From positions 1 to 17,632 of the forward strand of contig URCV01000037.1 of assembly GCA_900546445.1 (NCBI GenBank): a DNA stretch of 17,632 nucleotides. The letters run 5' to 3'. This DNA is from an uncultured Bacteroidales bacterium (lineage in GTDB: Bacteria; Bacteroidota; Bacteroidia; Bacteroidales; UBA932). Position numbers and translations under genes: made by a program. The notes beneath the pieces are model-generated. The model saw only the letters and a list, made by a program, of their open reading frames with translations. It was not told the origin of the DNA and did no database searches. Numbering within the stretch: position 1 is the first letter of the stretch; the number at the start of each line of letters is the position of its first letter. Positions 1 through 8,307 of this stretch are shown here, piece by piece.

Positions 1-3000
1 CCAAATCTTGGAAGACCTGCCTTGTCGGTAAGGTCACAGATCTCATCGATGCTTGCACCATCGAAGATAGGCGTACTGAACTTAAGTCCAAGGTTAGCAC
101 CGGCCCATCCCAAGACAGTCTCGTAGATCTGTCCGAGGTTCATACGGCTTGGCACACCCAGAGGGTTAAGAACTATGTCTACCGGAGTACCATCTGCGAG
201 GAATGGCATATCCTCCTGACGCACGATCTTAGCCACGATACCCTTGTTACCGTGTCTACCGGCCATCTTGTCACCGACGGTAATCTTACGCTTCTTGGCG
301 ATGTAAACCTTTGCCAATTGCATAATGCCGTTAGGGAGTTCGTCACCTACCTTAATCTTATCGATCTCGCGCTTGCAAGCAGCCTCTTCGGTCTTGAGTG
401 TGAGACAATAATTATTGATGAGGTCACGAATCATCTCGCTAATATGAGCGTCTGTGGTCCAATCACTTGAATTTACATTCTGGTAATCGATACCCTTAAG
501 CACGTCTGCCGAGAACTTCTTGTCGGCACCGATGATTTCTACACCGTAAAGGTCGAAGACGCCATTACTCTTACGATTCTTCGTAAGGTTGATGAGCCTC
601 TGGATGAAATCGGTACGGAGACGCTCTGCCTTCTGTTCGAATTCTGCCTGACGAAGTCCGATGCGAGTCTGCTGGTCAGCCTTGGCAGCTGAGTTCTTGC
701 GATTGCTCTTTTCGTTAGGTTTTGAATAGAGGGCAGTCTTGATGACTGTACCGCTCAGGGAAGGATTGGCCTTCAAGGAAGCATCCTTCACGTCACCGGC
801 CTTGTCACCGAAGATGGCCTTGAGCAATTTCTCCTCCGGAGAAGGATCGCTCTCGCCCTTAGGAGTAATCTTACCTATCATAATGTCGCCCGGCTCGATA
901 TGAGCACCGACCATCACGATACCGTTTTCGTTCAAACGCTTGGTAGCATCGTCGCTGACATTAGGAATATCGTTTGTCAACTCCTCCGGACCGCGTTTGG
1001 TTTCACGAACTTCGGTAAGATATTCGTCCACGTGGATAGAGGTAAGAATATCCCATTTTACCATCTCTTCCGAGAGCACGATGGCATCCTCGTAGTTGTA
1101 ACCCTTCCAAGGCATGAATGCCACCATAAGGTTACGTCCGAGTGCAAGCTCACCTGCCTGTGTCGCATATCCTTCGGTAAGAATCTGACCTGCGTGAACG
1201 CGATCTCCCTTACGAACGAGCGGCTTTAGGTTAATGGTGGTACTCTGGTTAGTACGACGGTAGTTAGGAAGTTTGTATACCGTCTCGTCAGAAGCGAAGC
1301 TTACATACTTCTCGTCTTCCGTACGATCATATTTGATACGGATCTCATTGGCATCCACGAAAGATACCGTTCCTTCTCTTTCGGCAACATACTGAGTGCG
1401 GCTGTCCTTACATACTCTCTCCTCGAGACCGGTACCTACGATAGGTGACTCAGGTTTGATGAGAGGAACTGCCTGACGCATCATATTCGCACCCATAAGT
1501 GCACGGTGGGCATCGTCGTGCTCCAAGAAAGGAATAAGAGATGCAGCTACTGAAGCCATCTGGTTAGGAGCTACGTCCATATAGTCCACCTCTTCTTTAG
1601 TGACTACAGGGAAATCGGCCTCCAAACGACACTGGATACGATCCGAAAGGATGTTTCCGTCATCGTCCATCTCTACATTAGCCAGAGAAACGAGCTTATC
1701 TTCCTCTTCCTCTGCGCTCATATAGCTATAACCGCTATCGGAAAGGTCTACCTTACCATTCTCCACGTGGCGATATGGGGTCTCGATGAAGCCAAGCTTA
1801 TCGATGCGCGCATATACGCAAAGTGAAGAGATAAGTCCGATGTTAGGACCTTCCGGAGACTCGATAGGACAAAGACGACCATAATGGGTGTAGTGCACGT
1901 CTCGAACCTCGAAACCTGCACGGTCACGGCTAAGACCACCAGGGCCAAGCGCAGAAAGACGTCTCTTGTGAGTTACCTCTGCAAGAGGGTTCGTCTGGTC
2001 CATAAACTGAGACAACTGGCTGGTACCGAAGAATGAGTTGATTACTGAAGAAAGAGTCTTCGAGTTGATCAAGTCGATAGGCTTGAACTGCTCTGAATCC
2101 CTTACGTTCATTCTCTCACGAATGGTACGTGCCATACGGCTGAGTCCGACACTGAATTGGTTGGCGAGCTGCTCACCTACAGTGCGAACGCGACGGTTGC
2201 TCAAATGGTCGATATCATCTACCGATGCCTTGCCATTTATCAACTGAATGAGATATTTGATAATCTCGATGATATCTGTATTAGTAAGGACTCTCGTATT
2301 AGGGTCTATGTCGAGACCGAGCTTCTTGTTGATACGATAGCGTCCTACATCGCCCAAGTCATAACGTTTTTCAGAGAAGAACAACTTGTCTATAACGTCA
2401 CGGGCTGTATTTTCATCAGGCGGTTCTGAATTACGTAGCTGTTTGTAGATATAACTTACCGCCTCAAGCTCTGTATTTGTAGGGTCCTTCTGAAGTGAGT
2501 TGAATATGATGCTGTACTCCGCCGTACTTGCCTCGTCCTTCTGGAGAAGAATGGATTTGGTATCCGTGTCAAGTATAGCTGCGATAGAGTCATCATCGAG
2601 AACCTCACCTCTTTCTACGATAGGATTAGTACGTTCGATAGGAATAACCTCACCTGTATCCTCGTCTTCAAAATCTTCCACCCAAGTCTTCAAGACTTTG
2701 GCTGCAAGTTTACGACCCTTGTTAGCTTCGAGAGCCTCCGGAGTCACCTCGATCTCATCTGCGAGATTGAAGATGTCGATGATATCCTTATCGGAATTGT
2801 AACCGATGGCTCTGAGAAGAGTTGTAACCGGAAGTTTCTTCTTTCTGTCAATGTAAGCATACATAACATTGTTAATGTCAGTAGCAAACTCTATCCAAGA
2901 GCCCTTGAATGGAATGATACGGGCAGAATAAAGTTTGGTTCCGTTTGTATGCATACTCTGGTCAAAGAAAACACCAGGAGAACGATGTAACTGGGATACA

Positions 3001-3404
3001 ATGATACGCTCCGAGCCGTTAATCACGAATGTGCCGGCCGGAGTCATATATGGGATGTTTCCCAGAAATACATCCTGTACCATAGTATCGAAATCCTCGT
3101 GTTCAGGATCGGTACAAGAAAGGCGAAGTTTCGCCTTCATAGGTACGCTGTATGTTAAGCCTCTCTCGAGACACTCTTCGATAGAATACTGAGGTGGATC
3201 GACAAAATAATCGATAAACTCGAGTTTGTAATTGTTCCTCGTATCCTCAATTGGGAAAATTTCCTGGAATACCTGATAGAGCCCCTCGTTCTTTCTGTTC
3301 TCCGGGGTGGTCTCGAGCTGGAAGAAGTCACGGAATGATTTCAACTGAACTTCAAGAAGATCAGGATATTCCAATATTTTTGATGTGGCGAAATTTATGC
3401 GCAT
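1..3404 (-). CDS. rpoB: RNA polymerase beta subunit (partial, C-terminus beyond window)
   Basis: Beta subunit of the core RNA polymerase; forms the catalytic cleft with beta' and is the target of rifamycins. The minus-strand frame is open from the ATG at 3404 to the left edge, 1134 complete codons. The family in Bacteroidetes is about 1270 residues, so roughly the last 130-140 are missing. The N-terminus reads MRINFATSKILEYPDLLEVQ, close to Bacteroides RpoB but with a shorter extension before the conserved block. The rifampicin region (about 1940-2040) reads FGTSQLSQFMDQTNPL then THKRRLSALGPGG, with the sensitive-type D, H and S residues at the usual resistance positions. Other landmarks are RDRAGFEVRDVH and CPIESPEGPNIGLI. 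I saw no frameshift; the frame at positions 3-17 (GLPRF) agrees with the start. It lies 98 bp after rplL, and a terminator-like hairpin sits in the gap. rpoC should follow outside the window. Confidence 0.97.
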   Translation of the reverse strand, partial: MRINFATSKILEYPDLLEVQLKSFRDFFQLETTPENRKNEGLYQVFQEIFPIEDTRNNYKLEFIDYFVDPPQYSIEECLERGLTYSVPMKAKLRLSCTDPEHEDFDTMVQDVFLGNIPYMTPAGTFVINGSERIIVSQLHRSPGVFFDQSMHTNGTKLYSARIIPFKGSWIEFATDINNVMYAYIDRKKKLPVTTLLRAIGYNSDKDIIDIFNLADEIEVTPEALEANKGRKLAAKVLKTWVEDFEDEDTGEVIPIERTNPIVERGEVLDDDSIAAILDTDTKSILLQKDEASTAEYSIIFNSLQKDPTNTELEAVSYIYKQLRNSEPPDENTARDVIDKLFFSEKRYDLGDVGRYRINKKLGLDIDPNTRVLTNTDIIEIIKYLIQLINGKASVDDIDHLSNRRVRTVGEQLANQFSVGLSRMARTIRERMNVRDSEQFKPIDLINSKTLSSVINSFFGTSQLSQFMDQTNPLAEVTHKRRLSALGPGGLSRDRAGFEVRDVHYTHYGRLCPIESPEGPNIGLISSLCVYARIDKLGFIETPYRHVENGKVDLSDSGYSYMSAEEEEDKLVSLANVEMDDDGNILSDRIQCRLEADFPVVTKEEVDYMDVAPNQMASVAASLIPFLEHDDAHRALMGANMMRQAVPLIKPESPIVGTGLEERVCKDSRTQYVAEREGTVSFVDANEIRIKYDRTEDEKYVSFASDETVYKLPNYRRTNQSTTINLKPLVRKGDRVHAGQILTEGYATQAGELALGRNLMVAFMPWKGYNYEDAIVLSEEMVKWDILTSIHVDEYLTEVRETKRGPEELTNDIPNVSDDATKRLNENGIVMVGAHIEPGDIMIGKITPKGESDPSPEEKLLKAIFGDKAGDVKDASLKANPSLSGTVIKTALYSKPNEKSNRKNSAAKADQQTRIGLRQAEFEQKAERLRTDFIQRLINLTKNRKSNGVFDLYGVEIIGADKKFSADVLKGIDYQNVNSSDWTTDAHISEMIRDLINNYCLTLKTEEAACKREIDKIKVGDELPNGIMQLAKVYIAKKRKITVGDKMAGRHGNKGIVAKIVRQEDMPFLADGTPVDIVLNPLGVPSRMNLGQIYETVLGWAGANLGLKFSTPIFDGASIDEICDLTDKAGLPRF

Positions 3405-3427
3405 TGAGAAAAAAACTTTTAATACGG

Positions 3428-3464
3428 AAAAAAGGTTTAGAGCCTATTTTCCCAGCTCTAAACC
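3428..3464 (-). terminator. rplL-rpoB intergenic hairpin with U-tract (attenuator)
   Basis: On the minus strand a perfect 10-bp stem, GGTTTAGAGC/GCTCTAAACC (3434-3443 and 3455-3464), with an 11-nt loop is followed directly by six T residues (3433-3428). This is the form of an intrinsic terminator, but it lies inside the operon between rplL and rpoB, so partial read-through (attenuation) is expected. E. coli has an attenuator at the same place, which lowers rpoBC output relative to L7/L12. Function here is inferred from structure and position. Confidence 0.8.
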
Positions 3465-3502
3465 TGTTGAGTTCCCTTTTTCAAGCAGGGAAAGGCGTGA
3501 AC

Positions 3503-3877
3503 TTACTTAAGCTCAACCTCTGCACCAGCCTCCTCAAGAGTAGCCTTGAGTTGCTCTGCCTCTGCTTTTGAGATCTTCTCCTTAACGGTAGAAGGTGCAC
3601 CGTCAACGATGTCCTTAGCCTCTTTAAGACCGAGACCGAGAGCTTCCTTGACAACCTTGATTACCTGAAGTTTAGCTGTGCCAGCTGACTTAAGAATTAC
3701 ATCGAACTCAGTCTGCTCAGCCTCAGCTGCAGCACCATTACCACCGTCAGCAGCTACAACAACAGCAGCAGCTGCAGGTTTGATACCATATACTTCCTCA
3801 AGAACCTGTGCGAGTTCCTGAACATCTTTTACAGAAAGGTTTACCAACTCTTCTGCGAGGGCTTTAACGTCTGCCAT
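3503..3877 (-). CDS. rplL: 50S ribosomal protein L7/L12
   Basis: Stalk protein of the large ribosomal subunit; dimers bind the C-terminus of L10 and recruit translation GTPases. The protein is 124 residues, the normal family length. The N-terminal dimerisation helices (about 1-35) are followed by an Ala/Gly-rich hinge (about 36-55) and the C-terminal globular domain with EFDVILKSAG and the factor-binding stretch KEALGLGLKEAKDIVDGAP. It starts 35 bp after rplJ, and the ATG is preceded by an AT-rich leader with no Shine-Dalgarno sequence, as is usual in Bacteroidetes. High expression is expected. The hairpin after its stop codon probably sets the ratio of stalk protein to RNA polymerase beta. 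Confidence 0.98.
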   Translation of the reverse strand: MADVKALAEELVNLSVKDVQELAQVLEEVYGIKPAAAAVVVAADGGNGAAAEAEQTEFDVILKSAGTAKLQVIKVVKEALGLGLKEAKDIVDGAPSTVKEKISKAEAEQLKATLEEAGAEVELK

Positions 3878-3912
3878 AATCTTTATCTTTTTTTAATTAT
3901 TAATAATACTTT

Positions 3913-4458
3913 TTATTCTGCCTCAGCAGCTACAGGAGCTGGAGCCGAAGCGATTTTTTCATCTTCTGCCTTTCCTTCAGCAGCATTCTGAAGAGCAGAA
4001 AGCACGTTACGCATAGGAGACTGAAGAAGTCCGATGATATCGGCGATGAGTTCATCCTTAGTCTTGATAGCTGCGAGCTGATCTAGTTTGTCTTCTCCGA
4101 GATAAGCGCAACCCTGTACATAAGCACCCTTTACGACCGGCTTGGTGAAACCGTCCTTAAGAAGCTTTTTGATAAGCTTTCCAGGAGCCGAAGGTACGTT
4201 AGTGTACATAATGGCCGTGTTACCTACGAGAGCCGATGTGAGGGATTTTATCTCCTCGTTCTCGCTTGCAGAAATAACGTGATTGAAAAGAGTGTTCTTT
4301 ACAACACAAAGTTTTACACCTTGATTAAAGCACTCACGACGAAGCTTTGTAGTCTGACTTGCATTAAGACCGGAAATGTCTGTAATATAGAAATCAGGAT
4401 ACTCGCCCAGTTGCGCTGAGATGCTTTCAATAATTTGATTTTTAAGTTCTTTCTTCAT
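3913..4458 (-). CDS. rplJ: 50S ribosomal protein L10
   Basis: Base of the ribosomal stalk: it binds 23S rRNA together with L11 and holds L7/L12 dimers on its C-terminal helix. The 181-residue protein begins MKKELKNQIIESISAQLGEY and has the L10 core (LRRECFNQGVKLCVVKNTLF, then AYVQGCAYLG). The tail after about residue 165 is Ala/Pro/Glu-rich, as in many L10 proteins. It starts only 12 bp after the rplA stop. That leaves no room for the structured L10-binding leader found before rplJ in Proteobacteria and Firmicutes, so if L10 regulates its own synthesis here, it must act at another site. Confidence 0.97.
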   Translation of the reverse strand: MKKELKNQIIESISAQLGEYPDFYITDISGLNASQTTKLRRECFNQGVKLCVVKNTLFNHVISASENEEIKSLTSALVGNTAIMYTNVPSAPGKLIKKLLKDGFTKPVVKGAYVQGCAYLGEDKLDQLAAIKTKDELIADIIGLLQSPMRNVLSALQNAAEGKAEDEKIASAPAPVAAEAE

Positions 4459-4470
4459 AATATTGAATTA

Positions 4471-5175
4471 TTACTCAGCACCATTAAGGAATGCCTTCAA
4501 GTCAATTTTAATACCAGGACTCATAGTGCTGCAAATAGAAGCACCTAACATATAGTTACCCTTCAAAGACTGAGGTTTAAGCTTGTTGATAGCATTGAGA
4601 ACCTCTGCAGCGTTCTGCTGAATCTGCTCCGGAGTGAATGATACCTTACCGATAGTTGTGTGAACGATACCGGTCTTGTCTACCTTGAAGTCGATCTTAC
4701 CGCCCTTAACATCCTTAACGGCGTTTCCGACTTCCATAGTTACGGTACCGGTCTTAGGGTTAGGCATAAGTCCGCGAGGACCCAAAACCTTACCGAGAAC
4801 ACCGACTTTACCCATAACTGAAGGAGTACAGATGATAACGTCAACGTCTGTCCAACCGTTCTTGATTTTCTCACAGTACTCGTCAAGACCTACATAGTCA
4901 GCGCCTGCTGCCTTAGCCTCTTCCTCCTTATCAGGAGTACAAAGAACGAGGACGCGCACGGTCTTACCTGTTCCGTTAGGAAGAGTAACCACGCCACGGA
5001 TCATCTGATTAGCCTTACGAGGATCGACGCCGAGGTTAACGGCGAGTTCTACTGAAGCGTCAAACTTAGTGTATGTAACACTTTTCAAAAGACCACAAGC
5101 CTCAGATAGAGAGTATGCCTTTGATGGCTCATATGCAGCCAACGCAGCTTTTTGATTTTTTGTTAACTTGCTCAT
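4471..5175 (-). CDS. rplA: 50S ribosomal protein L1
   Basis: Binds 23S rRNA at the L1 stalk and helps release deacylated tRNA from the E site; in several bacteria it also represses its own operon. The 234-residue length is typical. The family core is clear: NLGVDPRKANQMIRGVVTLP near residue 50, then GKVGVLGKVLGPRGLMPNPK near residue 120-140, which is the L1 signature region. It lies 20 bp after rplK and 12 bp before rplJ, so it is co-transcribed with both. Confidence 0.98.
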   Translation of the reverse strand: MSKLTKNQKAALAAYEPSKAYSLSEACGLLKSVTYTKFDASVELAVNLGVDPRKANQMIRGVVTLPNGTGKTVRVLVLCTPDKEEEAKAAGADYVGLDEYCEKIKNGWTDVDVIICTPSVMGKVGVLGKVLGPRGLMPNPKTGTVTMEVGNAVKDVKGGKIDFKVDKTGIVHTTIGKVSFTPEQIQQNAAEVLNAINKLKPQSLKGNYMLGASICSTMSPGIKIDLKAFLNGAE

Positions 5176-5195
5176 AAATAATGCTTGTCTCTTTA

Positions 5196-5639
5196 TTAGA
5201 TATCCTTAGGGAATTCACCTGTAACAGTGATACCCATACTTCTCGCCGTACCTGCCACCATCTTCATAGCTGAAGCGATGGTGAAACAGTTCAAGTCAGG
5301 CATCTTGCCTTCTGCGATCTCCTTAACCTGATCCCAGGTAATGGAAGCCACTTTGTTACGGTTAGGCTCTCCTGATGCAGTAGTAATATGAGCTGCTTCC
5401 TTAAGAGAAACTGCAACTGGTGGTTGTTTTACTTCAAAGGTATAAGACTTGTCATTATAGACTGTAATGACTACAGGAAGAATCTTTCCTGCCTGTGCCT
5501 GCGTAGCTGCATTGAAAGCCTTACAGAAGTCCATAATGTTAAGGCCTTTTGAACCAAGCGCTGGTCCTACCGGAGGTGCTGGATTAGCAGCTCCACCTTT
5601 GATCTGAAGCTTGATATATCCGGTAATTTCTTTTGCCAT
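5196..5639 (-). CDS. rplK: 50S ribosomal protein L11
   Basis: Binds the GTPase-associated centre of 23S rRNA; needed for stringent factor activation and the target region of thiostrepton-type drugs. The 147 residues include the N-terminal block GGAANPAPPVGPALGSKGLN with the conserved proline-rich linker, and the C-terminal rRNA-binding domain ending GTARSMGITVTG. It follows nusG by 9 bp and precedes rplA by 20 bp, the usual order. No frame problems were seen. Confidence 0.98.
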   Translation of the reverse strand: MAKEITGYIKLQIKGGAANPAPPVGPALGSKGLNIMDFCKAFNAATQAQAGKILPVVITVYNDKSYTFEVKQPPVAVSLKEAAHITTASGEPNRNKVASITWDQVKEIAEGKMPDLNCFTIASAMKMVAGTARSMGITVTGEFPKDI

Positions 5640-5648
5640 AATAATTTG

Positions 5649-6212
5649 TTATTCTTTTGTTACCTGTGTAAAGCTGAGCTCGAGCCCTGTTTTTCTGCCG
5701 AAAATTACGACACTGACCTTCACTTTGCTTCTGTCTTCTAAAATTTCATCTATCGTACCGCTGAATCCTGCGAAAGGACCGTCAGTAATCTTCACAGATT
5801 CGCCTACTTCGTAGTTGACTACTGTCTGTGCAGCACTGTCGGCGTTTTCGTCCTGGATACCGAGTATCATCTGCGCCTCTTCTTCACGAATAGGCACAGG
5901 AACACGCTCGCTCTGGGTACCGATGGTCTTCTTTTCTGTCAGGAAACCTGACATTCCCGGAACGAGATTGCGGATGATGTTCTCAAGTTTGGCGCAGAGT
6001 TCACACTGTATAAGAACATAGCCAGGGTACAATAACCTATCGGCTACTGCACGCTTGCCATTACGAGTAACTACTTCCTTCTTAACAGGTACGAGCACCT
6101 GTCCTACTTGAGACGCAAGGCCACTTCTTTCTATTTCCTTTTGGAGATATTCTGCAGCCTTTTTTTCCTTTCCGCCTGCCGTCCGCAGAACATACCACTT
6201 CATTTCGCCCAT
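5649..6212 (-). CDS. nusG: Transcription termination/antitermination factor NusG
   Basis: Binds RNA polymerase through its N-terminal domain; the C-terminal KOW domain links polymerase to Rho or to the ribosome (S10). The 187-residue protein has the NGN domain at about 1-120 (MKWYVLRTAGGKEKKAAEYL, then LLYPGYVLIQ) and a KOW motif at about 135-165 (GESVKITDGPFAGFSGTIDE). The initial MGEMKWYVLR gives two possible starts; the outer Met is chosen because it lies 12 bp from secE, but Met4 also fits the family alignment. It sits between secE and rplK as in most bacteria. Confidence 0.97.
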   Translation of the reverse strand: MGEMKWYVLRTAGGKEKKAAEYLQKEIERSGLASQVGQVLVPVKKEVVTRNGKRAVADRLLYPGYVLIQCELCAKLENIIRNLVPGMSGFLTEKKTIGTQSERVPVPIREEEAQMILGIQDENADSAAQTVVNYEVGESVKITDGPFAGFSGTIDEILEDRSKVKVSVVIFGRKTGLELSFTQVTKE

Positions 6213-6224
6213 AGAGTACGATAA

Positions 6225-6413
6225 TTACAATGTATAGATTACAGACATCAGAGATTGGAAAGCGAGGTCTATAAGCCAGAGCACAACTGCAAGAATAACC
6301 GTAGTGACCATAACCAGAATAGCAGAACTCTGAAGTTTGCTCCAGCTTGGCCACGAAGTCTTCTTAGTTAGCTCTACAAAAGACTCTTTAAAATAATTTG
6401 TAAACTTACCCAT
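6225..6413 (-). CDS. secE: Preprotein translocase subunit SecE
   Basis: Essential small subunit that clamps SecY in the SecYEG protein-export channel of the inner membrane. The 62 residues fit the short single-span SecE type. An amphipathic N-terminal helix (KFTNYFKESFVELTKKTSWPS, with the conserved W-P-S element) is followed by one hydrophobic span of about 22 residues (AILVMVTTVILAVVLWLIDL). It lies between tRNA-Trp and nusG. A longer minus-strand frame overlaps it at 6082-6354, but it has no family resemblance and is discarded. Confidence 0.96.
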   Translation of the reverse strand: MGKFTNYFKESFVELTKKTSWPSWSKLQSSAILVMVTTVILAVVLWLIDLAFQSLMSVIYTL

Positions 6414-6496
6414 CTTTACATTTAATGGACACGACAGATTGGAAGCGGAAAGCCGTGTCTGTTAAACAACAATCAAAGCGTAACCTTTGATCTTTG

Positions 6497-6567
6497 CAGG
6501 GGAAGCAGGATTCGAACCCACATCGACGGTTTTGGAGACCGCTGAACTACCCTTGTTCTATTCCCCT
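6497..6567 (-). tRNA. tRNA-Trp (CCA)
   Basis: A 71-nt cloverleaf folds on the minus strand. Its acceptor stem is AGGGGAA/TTCCCCT, the D stem GAAC/GTTC, the anticodon loop CTCCAAA (anticodon CCA) and the T loop TTCGAAT. The discriminator base is G and no CCA is encoded. A tRNA-Trp gene between tuf and secE is common in many bacterial phyla, so it is probably cut out of the operon transcript. Confidence 0.96.
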
Positions 6568-6610
6568 AAATCAGGTGGACCCATCCGAAAATGAATCCAC
6601 CTTTATAAAA

Positions 6611-7798
6611 TTAGTCGAGAATCTTAGTTACCTGACCGGCACCTACTGTACGTCCACCCTCGCGGATAGCGAAACGAAGACCTTCGTTAAGTGCAACTGG
6701 AGTAATAAGTTTAACGTCGATCTCAACGTTATCACCAGGCATAACCATTTCAACGCCAGCTGGGAGAGTAATCTCACCAGTCACATCGAGGGTACGGATG
6801 AAGAACTGAGGACGATATTTGTTGTGGAAAGGAGTGTGACGACCACCCTCTTCTTTCTTCAACACATAGATCTGTCCGAGGAAGTGAGTGTGAGGAGTGA
6901 TAGAACCAGGTTTAGCGATAACCTCACCACGTCTAACATCCTTCTTATCGATACCACGGAGAAGAAGACCTACGTTATCACCAGCCTCTCCCTGCTCAAG
7001 GAGTTTACGGAACATCTCGACACCTGTTACGACTGTCTGCTTAGGCTTGTCGCTGAAACCAACGATTTCTGCAGGATCGTTAACGTGGATAGTACCTGTC
7101 TCGATACGTCCTGTAACAACAGTACCACGACCAGTGATAGAGAAGATATCCTCGATAGGCATAAGGAATGGTTTCTCGTTCTCACGAACAGGAAGCGGAA
7201 TGTATGTATCAACAGCGTCCATAAGTTCCATTACCTTTTCTTCCCACTTAGGCTCTCCGTTAAGAGCACCAAGGGCTGAACCGCGGATAACAGGAGCGTT
7301 GTCACCGTCGAAGTCGTATTTGTTAAGAAGGTCACGAACCTCCATCTCTACGAGCTCAAGCATCTCCTCATCTTCAACAAGGTCAACCTTGTTAAGGAAA
7401 ACTACCATCTTAGGTACGTTAACCTGCTTTGCAAGAAGAACGTGCTCGTTAGTCTGAGGCATAGGACCATCAGTAGCAGCAACTACGAGGATAGCACCAT
7501 CCATCTGAGCGGCACCAGTAACCATGTTCTTCACATAGTCGGCGTGACCTGGACAATCGACATGCGCATAGTGACGATTAGCGGTCTGATACTCAACGTG
7601 TGCGGTGTTAATGGTAATACCACGCTCTTTCTCTTCCGGAGCATTATCGATCTGATCGAAAGACTTAGCTTCGCTCAAACCTTTTTCTGCCAAAACCTTT
7701 GTGATGGCAGCGGTAAGAGTCGTCTTACCGTGGTCAACATGGCCAATTGTACCAATGTTAACATGAGGTTTCTCCCTCTTAAATACTTCTTTTGCCAT
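6611..7798 (-). CDS. tuf: Elongation factor Tu
   Basis: GTPase that delivers aminoacyl-tRNA to the ribosome. The 395-residue length is normal. The G-domain motifs are all present: GHVDHGKTT (P loop, about 19-27), the effector RGITINTAHVEY (about 58-70), DCPGHADYVKNM (G3), NKVD (G4) and SALGAL (G5). Domains 2 and 3 follow, with GRGTVVTGRIE and the C-terminal GGRTVGAGQVTKIL. Four tRNA genes precede it and tRNA-Trp follows. The ATG has an AT-rich leader with no Shine-Dalgarno. No second tuf copy is visible in this window. Confidence 0.99.
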   Translation of the reverse strand: MAKEVFKREKPHVNIGTIGHVDHGKTTLTAAITKVLAEKGLSEAKSFDQIDNAPEEKERGITINTAHVEYQTANRHYAHVDCPGHADYVKNMVTGAAQMDGAILVVAATDGPMPQTNEHVLLAKQVNVPKMVVFLNKVDLVEDEEMLELVEMEVRDLLNKYDFDGDNAPVIRGSALGALNGEPKWEEKVMELMDAVDTYIPLPVRENEKPFLMPIEDIFSITGRGTVVTGRIETGTIHVNDPAEIVGFSDKPKQTVVTGVEMFRKLLEQGEAGDNVGLLLRGIDKKDVRRGEVIAKPGSITPHTHFLGQIYVLKKEEGGRHTPFHNKYRPQFFIRTLDVTGEITLPAGVEMVMPGDNVEIDVKLITPVALNEGLRFAIREGGRTVGAGQVTKILD

Positions 7799-7856
7799 AA
7801 TATTATGTTTAAAGTTTTATCAAAAAAAACAATTACACTTTACAATACACAAAAAG

Positions 7857-7928
<72 letters not shown>

Positions 7929-7937
7929 AATCTTTAG

Positions 7938-8009
7938 AGCGGGGTAGGAGAATCGAACTCCCATTTCCAGCTTGGAAGGCTGGCATAATAGCCATTATAC
8001 GAACCCCGC
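7938..8009 (-). tRNA. tRNA-Gly (TCC)
   Basis: A 72-nt cloverleaf with acceptor GCGGGGT/ACCCCGC, anticodon stem CCAGC/GCTGG and loop CTTCCAA (anticodon TCC). The T stem GGGAG/CTCCT closes with one G-T wobble. The D arm (GTATAATGGCTATTAT) is very like E. coli glyT. Discriminator T, no encoded CCA. Nine bases separate it from the next tRNA-Thr. Confidence 0.96.
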
Positions 8010-8030
8010 ATGGAGGATTTACTCCTTTTA

Positions 8031-8115
8031 TGGTGGGCAAGGATGGATTCGAACCACCGAAGGTATAACCAGCAGATTTACAGTCTGCCCCATTTGGCCA
8101 CTCTGGTACTTGCCC
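8031..8115 (-). tRNA. tRNA-Tyr (GTA), CCA encoded
   Basis: A class II tRNA with a long variable arm. Acceptor GGGCAAG/CTTGCCC (8109-8115 and 8035-8041), anticodon stem GCAGA/TCTGC with loop CTGTAAA (anticodon GTA), variable arm near CTGGTTATACCTTCGG, T loop TTCGAAT. The mature body is 8034-8115 with discriminator A, and the next three bases (8033-8031) read CCA. It is the only tRNA of the five here with an encoded CCA. Confidence 0.95.
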
Positions 8116-8144
8116 TTATATGCCAATTACTCGCTGGCACTGCG

Positions 8145-8218
8145 AGCCGATGGGGGGATTCGAACCCTCGACCCCGAGATTACAAATCACGTGCTCTGGC
8201 CAACTGAGCTACATCGGC
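8145..8218 (-). tRNA. tRNA-Thr (TGT)
   Basis: A 74-nt cloverleaf, first gene of the tRNA-tuf transcript. Acceptor GCCGATG/CATCGGC, D stem GCTC/GAGC, anticodon loop TTTGTAA (anticodon TGT), T loop TTCGAAT, discriminator T, no encoded CCA. Two oddities are visible: a T-T mismatch in the anticodon stem (CGTGA/TCTCG, pair 29-41) and an A-C mismatch in the T stem (GAGGG/CCCCC, pair 50-64). The cluster position matches E. coli thrU. Confidence 0.9.
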
Positions 8219-8261
8219 AAATTTGTATGTCAATTCCCCACGGCATAACCGAAAGGGATTG

Positions 8262-8291
8262 CAAAGATAATGAACTTTTTGAAATTACAAA
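8262..8291 (-). promoter_or_regulatory. Bacteroidetes-type promoter of the tRNA-tuf-rpo operon
   Basis: On the minus strand a -33 TTTG (8291-8288), an 18-bp spacer and a -7 box TATCTTTG (8269-8262) match the Bacteroidetes sigma-factor consensus TTTG-N19-TAnnTTTG. The site is 44 bp upstream of the first tRNA gene and just after the dxs stop. Start of transcription is expected near 8255. It is the clearest promoter for the whole tRNA-tuf-secE-nusG-ribosomal protein-rpoB run. Confidence 0.75.
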
Positions 8292-8307
8292 AATCTTTTA
8301 AAAAAAT

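Noticed and set aside
1940..2040. Possible rifampicin-resistance change in rpoB
   Set aside because: The resistance region keeps the usual D, H and S residues; the DQTNPL variant is common in Bacteroidetes.
6428..6459. Inverted repeat GACACG/CGTGTC upstream of secE
   Set aside because: Six-base arms with a 20-nt loop and no U-tract; weak enough to occur by chance.
6494..7279. Plus-strand open frame of 261 codons over tRNA-Trp and tuf
   Set aside because: Antisense to a tRNA and to EF-Tu; no protein could plausibly be kept there.
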